Positions 17,020 to 24,514 of a stretch of DNA of 64,000 nucleotides are shown piece after piece. The notes beneath the pieces were generated by a model, which saw only the letters and a program-made list of their open reading frames with translations, was not told the origin of the DNA and did not search any database. The translations under genes were made by a program, and so were the position numbers. This DNA comes from Halomonas sp. LBP4 (lineage in GTDB: Bacteria; Pseudomonadota; Gammaproteobacteria; Pseudomonadales; Halomonadaceae): the NCBI RefSeq assembly GCF_003202205.1, contig NZ_PDOG01000006.1, positions 32,517 to 96,516 on the forward strand. The letters run 5' to 3'. Numbering within the stretch: the first letter of the stretch is position 1; each line of letters opens with the position of its first letter.

Positions 17020-18291
17020 ATGCCCGCCGCCCTGCCCCTGCCGCTGTCCACCCCCAGCCGCAACCTGGTACGCCTGACCTTCGTGCGAGGGATCACCTGG
17101 ACCGGCTTCCTCGCTGCCATCCTCATCGGCATCGAGCTGCTCGGCTTCAAGCTCGAGGTGCCGGCGGTGATCGCGGTGATCACCTGCATGGCGCTGATCA
17201 ACGTGGCGACCTGGTGGCGCCTGGGCCGTCCCCGGGCCGTCACCCACAACGAATACCTGGTCCACCTGCTGGCCGACGTGGCCGGCCTGACCCTGCTGTT
17301 CTACTTTACCGGCGGCTCCACCAACCCCTTCATCACCTATTACCTGGTGCCGGTGACCATCGCCGCGGCCACCCTGCCCTGGCGTCATGCCTGGGCGATC
17401 GCCGGAACGGCCATGGGGGCCTATACGTTCCTGATGGCCTTCTACCAGCCGGTGCCCCAGCTCGGCCAGGGGCATGCCACCGGCCCCTTGAACCTCCACG
17501 TGCTGGGCATGTGGCTCAACTTCGGCCTCTCGGCGGGCCTGGTGACCTTCTTCATCTACAAGATGGCCCATGCCCTGCGCAGCCGGGACCAGGCACTGTC
17601 GCATACCCGGGAGTCGGCGCTGCGCAACGAGCAGGTGCTGGCCGTGGCGACCCAGGCCGCGGGCACCGCCCACGAGCTCGGCACGCCGCTCTCCACCATG
17701 GCGGTACTGCTCAGCGAGATGCGTGAGGAGGCACGCGGCAACCCGCCGCTGGAGAAGGACCTGGAGCTGCTGCGCCAGCAGGTCGACATCTGCAAGTCGC
17801 GGCTGCGTCACCTGGTGGCCAGCGCCGACCGGCGACGCCTGGCCGAACCGCAGATTCTCGACGCCGAACGGTGGCTCGCCGAGGTGATACAGCGCTGGCT
17901 GGTGCTGCGCCCCGACGTCGGCTATCGGCTCGAGGTCGCCGAGCACCGCGGCCGCCCCTGGCTTGCCGTGGACCCCACCCTGGACCAGGCGCTGACCAAC
18001 CTGCTCAACAACGCCGCCGATGCCAATCCCGACGATATCGCCATCCGCCTGGACTGGAGCGCCGACGACGTGGTCATCGACATCCGCGACCACGGGCCCG
18101 GGGTAGCCTTGTCGATCGCCGACCAGCTCGGCGAGACCTTCGTCTCCACCAAGAGCAAGGGCATGGGCATCGGCCTGTTCCTGACCCACGCCACCATCAA
18201 CCGCTTCGGCGGCGGCGTCAGCCTGTACAATCATCCCGAAGGCGGGACCCTCACCGAGGTGACCCTGCCGCAAAGAGCACCCACGGAGTGA
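17020..18291 (+). CDS. regB: RegB/PrrB-type redox sensor histidine kinase
   Basis: 423-aa membrane histidine kinase. Several membrane helices lie between about residues 25 and 190. The quinone-binding heptad GGSTNPF is at about 98-104. The H-box AHELGTPLS (His about 217) is followed by QQVDICKSRL with the redox-type Cys (about residue 258), then N box NLLNNAADAN (about 327) and G boxes DHGPGV and SKGMGIGLF. RegB-family kinases respond to redox state and phosphorylate RegA. ATG at 17020 is preferred (GGAG 5 nt ahead) over ATG at 17002. The response regulator follows after 39 bp. Function by family resemblance; the regulon here is unknown. Confidence 0.88.
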   Translation: MPAALPLPLSTPSRNLVRLTFVRGITWTGFLAAILIGIELLGFKLEVPAVIAVITCMALINVATWWRLGRPRAVTHNEYLVHLLADVAGLTLLFYFTGGSTNPFITYYLVPVTIAAATLPWRHAWAIAGTAMGAYTFLMAFYQPVPQLGQGHATGPLNLHVLGMWLNFGLSAGLVTFFIYKMAHALRSRDQALSHTRESALRNEQVLAVATQAAGTAHELGTPLSTMAVLLSEMREEARGNPPLEKDLELLRQQVDICKSRLRHLVASADRRRLAEPQILDAERWLAEVIQRWLVLRPDVGYRLEVAEHRGRPWLAVDPTLDQALTNLLNNAADANPDDIAIRLDWSADDVVIDIRDHGPGVALSIADQLGETFVSTKSKGMGIGLFLTHATINRFGGGVSLYNHPEGGTLTEVTLPQRAPTE

Positions 18292-18330
18292 ACCGCCACC
18301 CGCGCTCGACGACTCCCCTGCGAGGCCCCC

Positions 18331-18870
18331 ATGCAAGAGACCGCACAACGCCTGCTGATCATCGATGACGACGAGATGTTCTGCCATGTGCTGGACCGTG
18401 CCATGACCCGCCGCGGCTACGAGGTCGCGGTGGCCCACGACGCCGAGCAGGCCCTGTCGCTGGCTCGGCGACTCGCGCCGGAACTGGCCACCCTGGACCT
18501 GAAGCTCGAGCACGAGTCGGGGCTCAAGCTGCTGCCCGAGCTGCTCGAGGTGGTACCGGGCTGCCGCGTGGTGGTGCTGACCGGCTACTCGAGCATCGCC
18601 ACCGCGGTGGAGGCGATCAAGCTCGGCGCGGTGAACTACCTGTGCAAGCCGGCCGACGCCGACGAGGTGATCGCCGCCCTGTTCAAGCAGGAGGGCGACC
18701 CGGATGCCGAGGTGGCGGAGCATCCGCCGTCGATCAACCGCATCACCTGGGAGCACATTCAGAAGGTGCTCCAGGAGCACGACGGCAACATCTCCGCCAC
18801 CGCCCGCGCCCTGGGCATGCACCGCCGCACCCTGCAGCGCAAGCTGCAGAAGCGGCCGGTCAGGCGCTGA
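18331..18870 (+). CDS. regA: RegA/PrrA/ActR-type response regulator
   Basis: 179-aa two-domain regulator: a receiver domain (acidic IIDDDE at about 10-15, phospho-acceptor Asp in TLDLKLEHESG at about residue 56, Lys in YLCKPADADE) and a C-terminal Fis-type helix-turn-helix (HDGNISATARALGMHRRTLQ, about 150-169). This short architecture without a sigma54 ATPase domain is characteristic of RegA. It is the partner of RegB immediately upstream. In other bacteria the pair controls respiration and redox-linked energy genes. The operon is bracketed by copies C and D of the palindromic repeat. Confidence 0.9.
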   Translation: MQETAQRLLIIDDDEMFCHVLDRAMTRRGYEVAVAHDAEQALSLARRLAPELATLDLKLEHESGLKLLPELLEVVPGCRVVVLTGYSSIATAVEAIKLGAVNYLCKPADADEVIAALFKQEGDPDAEVAEHPPSINRITWEHIQKVLQEHDGNISATARALGMHRRTLQRKLQKRPVRR

Positions 18871-18932
18871 CCTTCGAGCATGGCGAGGTTTCGGCTGGTA
18901 GGTTGGAGGTTGAAGTCGCGGCTATCCCGGCG

Positions 18933-19015
18933 ACAGGTCTACGTGGAGGCGCTGTGAACCCCTCCCTGGGCACTACTTTTTCCTTCCCTGGAAAAAGACC
19001 TCCACTTCGACCTGT
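18933..19015. repeat. covarying palindromic element, copy D (cleanest copy)
   Basis: Outer arm ACAGGT (18933-18938) pairs with ACCTGT (19010-19015); middle arm GTGGAGG (18943-18949) pairs with CCTCCAC (18999-19005); 4-nt internal loops CTAC and TTCG. The 22-nt core (18950-18971) is followed by an inner hairpin CTTTTTCC / GGAAAAAG (18976-18983 with 18990-18997) with loop TTCCCT. Compared with copy C, paired positions change together while the core and loops stay nearly fixed. Lies between regA and bdhA. Confidence 0.75.
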
Positions 19016-19078
19016 CCCCGGCGCCGCTCGCGTAAGCCGTAAGCCAGGGCAGTACTCCCGAAGGAGCCGGGGGCAACG

Positions 19079-19122
19079 GTTTTTCTTCCAGCTTCCAGCT
19101 TACAGCTCCCGGCGAAGCCGGG
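19079..19122. repeat. short AGCTT-based tandem repeat and hairpin behind bdhA
   Basis: Tandem heptad-like units (CCAGCTT CCAGCTT ACAGCT) lie beside a 6-bp CCCGGC-GAA-GCCGGG hairpin (19108-19122) that abuts the bdhA stop codon. The hairpin could be part of a weak terminator, but no T-run follows it directly on the minus strand. Confidence 0.4.
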
Positions 19123-19896
19123 TCATTGCGCCGTCCAGCCCAGGTCGATGTTGTAGCTTGAGCCGGTGACGGCGCCGGCGGCGTCCGAGGCGAGATAGGC
19201 CACCAGTTCGGCCACCTCGGCCGGGGCGATCAAGCGCTTCACGGCGGCGTTCTTGAGCATGACCTTCTCGATCACCTCCTGTTCGTCCATGCCGTGCAGT
19301 TTCGCCTGGTCGGCGATCTGGTTGTCCACCAGCGGGGTCTTCACGTAGGCCGGGCAGACGGCGTTGGCGGTGATGCCCTGGGAGCCCCCCTCCAGCGCCG
19401 CGGTCTTGGTCAGGCCGATCATGCCGTGCTTGGCGCTGATGTAGGCCGACTTGCCGGGCGAGGCCACCTGGGCATGCACCGAGGCGATGTTGATGATGCG
19501 CCCCCAGCCGTGCTCGCGCATGGAGGGCCATACCGCCTGGCTGAGCAGGAAGGGCGCCGTCAGCATCAGGTCGAGGATCTGGCGCCACTTCGCCTCGGGG
19601 AACTCCTCGATGGGCGACACATGCTGGATACCGGCGTTGTTGACCAGGATATCGACGCGGCCGAAGCGCTTGATCGCCTCGGCGACGGCAGCCTTGCAGG
19701 CCTCGCCGTCGGTCAGGTCGGCCTGGAAGAAGGCCGCTCCGGCCTTCTCAGCGACCTCCTTGCCGGCCGGGTTGAAGTCCACGGCCAGCACCTGGTGGCC
19801 CTGCTCGCAGAAGTGACGCACCACGGCCTCGCCGATGCCGCTGCTGGTCCCGGTGACCAGGGCGACGCGGGGAGTGAAAGTCGCAGACGATGTCAT
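19123..19896 (-). CDS. bdhA: 3-hydroxybutyrate dehydrogenase (SDR family)
   Basis: 257-aa short-chain dehydrogenase with the cofactor loop GTSSGIGEA (about residues 16-24), NNAG (about 89-92), and the catalytic Ser/Tyr/Lys in INIASVHA and YISAKHG. The HVSPIEEFPEAKW and C-terminal YNIDLGWTAQ stretches are typical of D-3-hydroxybutyrate dehydrogenases. It oxidises 3-hydroxybutyrate, from storage polymer or medium, to acetoacetate with NAD+. The genes that would use acetoacetate (scoAB, acetoacetyl-CoA synthetase) lie 3-8 kb away, making a loose ketone-body cluster. Confidence 0.9.
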   Translation of the reverse strand: MTSSATFTPRVALVTGTSSGIGEAVVRHFCEQGHQVLAVDFNPAGKEVAEKAGAAFFQADLTDGEACKAAVAEAIKRFGRVDILVNNAGIQHVSPIEEFPEAKWRQILDLMLTAPFLLSQAVWPSMREHGWGRIINIASVHAQVASPGKSAYISAKHGMIGLTKTAALEGGSQGITANAVCPAYVKTPLVDNQIADQAKLHGMDEQEVIEKVMLKNAAVKRLIAPAEVAELVAYLASDAAGAVTGSSYNIDLGWTAQ

Positions 19897-19978
19897 GCAT
19901 GGCTCCTTGCTGTGTTCGGATCATCTCGGAGAGGGGGACCGATCATCAGCATAAGGCGCGCGCCCGGCCGGCGCCAGC

Positions 19979-20401
19979 TCAGCCGCCGGGCGCCGCCGGC
20001 GCCATGACCCGCTCCATCAGTTGCTGGGCCAGTCGGCTGGCCTCCTGCCTCGAGGCGACATCGGAGAGGTCGTCGAGGAGCTCACAGCGCCATAGCCAGA
20101 GGGTCTCGTCGAGACACTCGGCGCGAAAGCCGTAGGTGCCCGAGGGCAGCGAGACGCGACGGGTGCCCTGCTCTGGCGGCGGCGGAGGCGACTCCTCGTC
20201 CGGCAACAGCACCAGCGACAGCGACAGTGGCGTGATCAGAGCCCCCAGCAAGTACTCGCCCTGGCACCGGAAGCAGAGGGCGTCGGCCGTCAGCCTGGGG
20301 TTGAAGCGAGCATCGTGCTTGGCCGCCTTGAGATGGCAGCGGGTCCAGGTGCCGGCCAGCTCACGCAGCCGGGCATACTGTTCGGGACTCAGGGCCTGCA
20401 T
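19979..20401 (-). CDS. HybE-like protein ([NiFe]-hydrogenase chaperone family)
   Basis: 140-aa soluble protein. The central LLGALITPLSLSLVLLPDEE and the following LPSGTYGFRAECLDE resemble the conserved core of the HybE chaperone family (ITPW..NL.LLP..LPSG.Y.F). No hydrogenase gene is present in this window, so if the assignment is right it is an orphan. Many environmental proteobacteria carry such HybE-like genes, and their role may differ from hydrogenase maturation. Between bdhA (77 bp away, same strand) and a divergent phosphatase gene. Confidence 0.6.
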   Translation of the reverse strand: MQALSPEQYARLRELAGTWTRCHLKAAKHDARFNPRLTADALCFRCQGEYLLGALITPLSLSLVLLPDEESPPPPPEQGTRRVSLPSGTYGFRAECLDETLWLWRCELLDDLSDVASRQEASRLAQQLMERVMAPAAPGG

Positions 20402-20517
20402 CGTGTCCTCCTTCGCGACCTCCAGTATACCGACCGGGGCGAGGTTCGGCAGTGCCGCATCGACCTGCTAGCATGAACAGGCCCAATCACCCGCGACATC
20501 CCCATGAGGAAGTGCCC

Positions 20518-21339
20518 ATGACGCCCGCCGAGCGCCTGAAGATCGCCGTCGACATCGCCCGGGAGGCGGGCCGATTGATCGTCGACGCCCGCAGCCGCCA
20601 GACCTTCGGCCACCGCTACAAGCAGGGCCACGAACTGGTCACCGACGTCGACGTGGCGGTCGACACCCGGATCAGCGAGCGCCTCCAGCAGCACTTCGCT
20701 GGCGAAGCGCGACTGAGCGAGGAGCTGGCCCCGGACCGCAGCAACCTGAACCGGCCCGAGCCACTCTGGGTGGTCGACCCCATCGACGGTACCGTCAATT
20801 TCGCCCACGGGCTTCGCCATGTGGCCGTCTCCATCGCCTGGGTACACGAGGGCCGCATCCGGGTCGGGGTGGTCCACGCCCCCTTCCTCGACGAGACCTT
20901 CACCGCCATCGCCGGCCAGGGCGCCTGGTGCAATGACGCGCCGATCCAGGCCAGCAAGACCGGCAACCTGCAACGCTGCCTGGTGGGCACCGGCTTCCCC
21001 TACCGCCGCGACAGCCGCCCGCCGCTGATGCGACGCCTCGCCGCGGTGCTCGACCACTGCCAGGACGTGCGCCGCAACGGCTCGGCAGCGCTGGACCTGT
21101 GCGACGTGGCCTGCGGCCGGCTCGATGCCTACTACGAGAGCGTCTCGCCCTGGGACTTCGCCGCCGGCTGGCTCATCGCCCGCGAGGCCGGCGCCCGCGC
21201 CGGACACCTCTACCCGTGCCCCGAGGGTATCCCCGAGGACCTCTACGGCGAGAACCTGCTGGTGACGAGCCCGGGCATCCACCGAGAGCTCGGCGAGCTG
21301 CTGCGTCGCGCCGACGGTGGCGAGCTGGACATCCCCTGA
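20518..21339 (+). CDS. inositol monophosphatase family protein
   Basis: 273-aa FIG-superfamily phosphatase. Metal-binding motifs: LSEELAPD (about 64-71), DPIDGTVNFAHG (about 87-98) and SPWDFAAGWLIAREAGA (about 210-226). These Mg-dependent, Li-sensitive enzymes hydrolyse myo-inositol 1-phosphate or related sugar phosphates; SuhB and CysQ are relatives. The ATG is placed after GAGGAAGTGCCC; the frame upstream lacks homology. No neighbour suggests the substrate, and it may be a second, SuhB-like paralogue. Confidence 0.85.
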   Translation: MTPAERLKIAVDIAREAGRLIVDARSRQTFGHRYKQGHELVTDVDVAVDTRISERLQQHFAGEARLSEELAPDRSNLNRPEPLWVVDPIDGTVNFAHGLRHVAVSIAWVHEGRIRVGVVHAPFLDETFTAIAGQGAWCNDAPIQASKTGNLQRCLVGTGFPYRRDSRPPLMRRLAAVLDHCQDVRRNGSAALDLCDVACGRLDAYYESVSPWDFAAGWLIAREAGARAGHLYPCPEGIPEDLYGENLLVTSPGIHRELGELLRRADGGELDIP

Positions 21340-21499
21340 CGCCAGGGGCCGCCCGCCGATAGTCCCCCGCAATCGGTGGCCTAGCCCCGCCCTATTGGCC
21401 AGGACAGCCGCCATCGGTCACAATGGCGGCCCGATTTGTCTTTCCCTCTTCCCCCTTGACCCCTAGCCCGTGCTCGTGACGAGCACCAGGAGATCGCTC

Positions 21500-21769
21500 A
21501 TGTTCGTCGTCATCTTCGGTCGCCCCGGCTGCCCCTTTTGCGTGCGCGCCGTACAGCTCGCCGAAAGGCTCGAGGCCGCCAAGGCCATCGACGGCTTTCG
21601 TTACGTCGACATCCACCAGGAAGGCATCACCAAGGCCGACATGGAGAAGACCATCGGCAAGCCCGTCCACACCGTGCCGCAGATCTTCGTCGACCAGACC
21701 CATGTCGGCGGCTTCACCGAGTTCGACCGCTATGTGCGCGACCACAGCCTGATGCCCGTCGTCGGCTGA
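21500..21769 (+). CDS. grxA: glutaredoxin 1-type (GrxA family)
   Basis: 89-aa glutaredoxin. The redox site is CPFC (residues 11-14). HTVPQIFVDQTHVGGFTEF carries the cis-Pro and glutathione-binding GG. Length and the GRPGCPFCVRA start resemble E. coli GrxA. It reduces disulfides such as ribonucleotide reductase using glutathione. An AGGAG 7 nt ahead fixes the ATG at 21500 rather than the earlier in-frame start. A classical terminator follows at 21795-21833. Confidence 0.93.
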   Translation: MFVVIFGRPGCPFCVRAVQLAERLEAAKAIDGFRYVDIHQEGITKADMEKTIGKPVHTVPQIFVDQTHVGGFTEFDRYVRDHSLMPVVG

Positions 21770-21794
21770 TCCGACAGCCGGAACCCGCCTCGCG

Positions 21795-21833
21795 ACGCCG
21801 CCACCCCGCCGGGTGGCGGCGTTCTGCCTTTTT
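21795..21833 (+). terminator. rho-independent terminator after glutaredoxin
   Basis: Perfect 12-bp stem (21795-21806 with 21811-21822), loop CGCC, followed by TCTGCCTTTTT. It lies 25 bp after the glutaredoxin stop. Confidence 0.88.
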
Positions 21834-21968
21834 CCGCCGCGTGGTAACGCGCGCCGGTCCGGAAACGTCTTTCCCTCGTTGAATGGCCCACGAGGCCCTC
21901 TGCCTATACTTTCGCCTGACACGGCCAGTTCGGGGCCGGAGGGCATCACGGACAGAGGGACATGCAAG

Positions 21969-22736
21969 ATGCAGCGGGAAGAATTCGTTCAGCAACTGTG
22001 GCTGGACTATGTTCATCAGCACCCGGACATCGGCGGGCTGCGACTCTGGCCGATGGAGGCACCGGCGGAGTACCTCGCGATCCTCACCCTGAATCACGGC
22101 CCCTACGGCATCGATGCCCTGCTGCCGACCCTGGCCCACTTCGGCTACCGCCGCCAGCACCGTCATGCCATGGCCGACCGCGGCCTGCTGGTGTCGCTGC
22201 TCGCCCCGCCCGGCGACGCCGCCTGGCTGGTCCTGGCCGAGTTGCAGCTGGGCACGTTGTCACGCGGCCCTCGCCAGTGTCTCGAGGCGCTGGTCGCCCA
22301 GGCACCGCCGGAGGACCGCCGCGGCCAGAACCTGCTCTGTCGCGGTCGCCCCTGGCCGATGCCCGACTGGCCGACCTACCAGGCCCTGCGCCGGGCCCAC
22401 CCGCTCGCCGGCTGGCTCGCGGTGATGGGGCCACGCATGCACCATGCCGGCTTCGACTGCCAGCGTCTGGGCCATGACCTCATCGACCTCGACCTGCAGA
22501 TGCGCCAGGTGGGGCTGACCGGCAACCCCGATCGCCACCACGGCATCTTTCCCATCTCGCCGCTGCTCGACTATCGCTTCTATCCCACCGCGTCGCAGCG
22601 CCTGGCCTTCGCCGAGGGCGACGAACACCGCATCGAGCTGGGCGGCGTGGCGCTGGTACAGAAGCAGGTCAGCGCCAACCAGGAGCGCGCCGCCGAGCTG
22701 CTGCTACCGCACCATACCCGCTGCGAGATGTCCTGA
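21969..22736 (+). CDS. DUF1338-like protein (possible 2-oxoadipate dioxygenase/decarboxylase relative)
   Basis: 255-aa protein with the features of the DUF1338/HglS group: an early His segment (TLNHGPYGIDALLPTLAHFGY, about 36-56), WLVLAELQLGTLS (about 77-89), YQALRRAHPLAGWLAVMGPRMHHAGFD (about 136-162), and a C-terminal ISPLLDYRF..EHRIELGG segment. HglS enzymes are Fe(II) proteins that convert 2-oxoadipate to D-2-hydroxyglutarate in lysine catabolism. This protein is shorter than HglS (about 450 aa), so it is a distant or minimal member. The recognition is by eye. Start at ATG 21969 after GAGGGACATGCAAG. Confidence 0.5.
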   Translation: MQREEFVQQLWLDYVHQHPDIGGLRLWPMEAPAEYLAILTLNHGPYGIDALLPTLAHFGYRRQHRHAMADRGLLVSLLAPPGDAAWLVLAELQLGTLSRGPRQCLEALVAQAPPEDRRGQNLLCRGRPWPMPDWPTYQALRRAHPLAGWLAVMGPRMHHAGFDCQRLGHDLIDLDLQMRQVGLTGNPDRHHGIFPISPLLDYRFYPTASQRLAFAEGDEHRIELGGVALVQKQVSANQERAAELLLPHHTRCEMS

Positions 22737-22750
22737 GCCGGCCGCCACAT

Positions 22751-22773
22751 TCATCCACAGAATCTGTGGATAA
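22751..22773. promoter_or_regulatory. inverted pair of DnaA-box-like 9-mers
   Basis: TCATCCACA (22751-22759, one mismatch) and, inverted, TTATCCACA (22765-22773 on the minus strand, perfect DnaA box) are separated by 5 bp in the gap between the DUF1338-like gene and scoB. The same bases can form a 6-bp stem (CCACAG/CTGTGG), so a weak hairpin is the simpler alternative. Confidence 0.4.
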
Positions 22774-22878
22774 CGCTGTGCAAGAGCCCGGAGAAAGCCC
22801 CGACAGGCGCCATGCCGGCCGCCTCGACCACGGAATGGTCAGTTTTTCGACAGCCGTCGACGCCGGCCCTGGAACGCA

Positions 22879-22909
22879 CACGGCCCGGACGTCGGGCGTC
22901 CGGGCCGTG
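22879..22909 (-). terminator. hairpin downstream of scoAB
   Basis: Perfect 13-bp GC-rich stem (22879-22891 with 22897-22909) around TCGGG, 21 bp beyond the scoB stop. No strong T-run follows on the minus strand, so its strength as an intrinsic terminator is uncertain. Confidence 0.6.
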
Positions 22910-22930
22910 GGGTGATGCCATGCAGGCGGA

Positions 22931-23593
22931 TCAGGCCTCGAAGGTCATCTCCGGCACGTGATCGGGGACGATCAGCTTGCCGGCGGTCTTCTCGACGATC
23001 TCCTCGACCGAGACGCCGGGAGCGCGCTCCTTGAGGATGAAGGCGCCATCCTTGATCTCCAGGTAGGCCAGGTCGGTCAGCACCCGGTTGATGCAGCCGG
23101 CGCCGGTCAGCGGCAGGCTGCACTTCTCGAGCAGCTTGGACTCGCCATGCTTGGAAGCATGCGTCATGGTGCAGATGATGTTCTCGGCACCGGCCACCAG
23201 GTCCATGGCGCCGCCCATGCCCTTGATCAGCTTGCCGGGGATCATCCAGGAGGCGATGTTGCCGTTCTGGTCGACCTCGAAGGCGCCCAGTACGGTGAGG
23301 TCCACATGACCGCCGCGGATCATCGCGAAGGACTCGGCCGATGAGAAGATCGCCGCGCCCGGGCGGGCGGTGACGGTCTCCTTGCCGGCGTTGATCATGT
23401 CCGGGTCGACTTCGGCTTCAGTTGGATAACGCCCCATGCCGAGCAGGCCGTTCTCGGACTGCAGCATGACGTCGATCCCCTCGGGGATGTAGTTGGCCAC
23501 CAGGGTCGGGATGCCGATGCCCAGGTTGACGTAGAAGCCGTCTTGGAGTTCGCGCGCCACGCGCTGTGCCATCTGTTCGCGAGTGAGTGCCAT
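22931..23593 (-). CDS. scoB: 3-oxoacid CoA-transferase subunit B
   Basis: 220-aa beta subunit of succinyl-CoA:3-ketoacid (acetoacetate) CoA-transferase. The GIGIPTLVANYIPEG motif (about 21-35) and the active-site Glu in SENGLLGMG (about 46-54) are typical. Together with ScoA it moves CoA from succinyl-CoA to acetoacetate. It lies 69 bp downstream of scoA on the same strand. A LysR regulator is divergent upstream of the pair and is the likely controller. Confidence 0.92.
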   Translation of the reverse strand: MALTREQMAQRVARELQDGFYVNLGIGIPTLVANYIPEGIDVMLQSENGLLGMGRYPTEAEVDPDMINAGKETVTARPGAAIFSSAESFAMIRGGHVDLTVLGAFEVDQNGNIASWMIPGKLIKGMGGAMDLVAGAENIICTMTHASKHGESKLLEKCSLPLTGAGCINRVLTDLAYLEIKDGAFILKERAPGVSVEEIVEKTAGKLIVPDHVPEMTFEA

Positions 23594-23662
23594 CTTGTTG
23601 CCTCTTGTGTTCGGTGGAGAAGCGCCGGCCCCGGGGCCGGCCGTCGGCGGCGCAGGCCGTGC

Positions 23663-24364
23663 TCAGCCTTCGCGCACGGTGCGCTTCTCGATGCGCTTCT
23701 CGAAGGTGCCCTGGATGATGCGGTCGACATAGATGCCCGGGGTGTGGATCTGGTCGGGCCTGAGTTCCCCGGGCTCGACGATCTCCTCGACCTCGACCAC
23801 GGTGATCCTGCCGGCGGTGGCGGCCATCGGGTTGAAGTTCTGGGCGGTGTCGCGATAGATGACGTTGCCGTAGCGATCGGCCTTCCAGCCCTTGACGATG
23901 GCAAAGTCGCCGACGACCGACTCCTCGAGGATGTAGTGGCGCCCGTCGAACTCGCGGACCTCCTTGCCCTCGCCGATCGGCGTGCCATAGCCGGTCGCGG
24001 TGTAGAAGGCGGGAATCCCGGCGCCGCCGGCACGCATCTTCTCGGCCAGGGTGCCCTGGGGGGTGAGCACCACCTCGATCTCGCCCTCCAGCATCTGGCG
24101 TTCGAACAGGGCGTTCTCGCCGACGTAGGAGGCGTAGATCCGGCTGATCTGGCGATCCTCCAGCAGCAGGCCGAGGCCGAAGCCATCCACCCCGCAGTTG
24201 TTGGAGTAGACCGTGAGGTCCTTGACGGCGCGACGCTTGATCTCGGCGATCAGGTTCTCGGGAATCCCGCAGAGCCCGAAGCCGCCGGCGATCACGGTCA
24301 TGCCGCTCTCGATGCCGTCCATTGCCTCTTCATAGGAGTACACACGCTTGTCGAATCCGGCCAT
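23663..24364 (-). CDS. scoA: 3-oxoacid CoA-transferase subunit A
   Basis: 233-aa alpha subunit of the family I CoA-transferase. The GGFGLCGIPENLI loop (about 27-39) for CoA and the SNNCGVDGFGLGLLL segment are hallmarks. It heads the scoAB operon and forms the A2B2 enzyme that activates acetoacetate. Acetoacetyl-CoA synthetase, the ATP-using alternative for the same step, lies just beyond the divergent LysR gene, so this strain can make acetoacetyl-CoA in two ways. Confidence 0.93.
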   Translation of the reverse strand: MAGFDKRVYSYEEAMDGIESGMTVIAGGFGLCGIPENLIAEIKRRAVKDLTVYSNNCGVDGFGLGLLLEDRQISRIYASYVGENALFERQMLEGEIEVVLTPQGTLAEKMRAGGAGIPAFYTATGYGTPIGEGKEVREFDGRHYILEESVVGDFAIVKGWKADRYGNVIYRDTAQNFNPMAATAGRITVVEVEEIVEPGELRPDQIHTPGIYVDRIIQGTFEKRIEKRTVREG

Positions 24365-24514
24365 AGTGGCGCCTCGTGTTGTTGTGGGATGGATGAATGT
24401 CGCGGGTTGCCGTGATGTCCTGGCCCAGTGTTGTTCGCGGCGATATATTTGTTAAGTTTGTTTTTCTTATCGATTAATAAAACAATGACATAAATTGAAC
24501 CTTGGTAGCATGCC
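24365..24514. promoter_or_regulatory. AT-rich divergent promoter region, scoA / LysR gene
   Basis: The 150-bp gap contains an AT-rich stretch (about 24430-24500, including TATATTTGTTAAG and ATCGATTAATAAAACAATG) that stands out from the surrounding high-GC sequence. This is where a LysR protein would act on both genes. No single operator can be fixed from one sequence. Confidence 0.5.
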
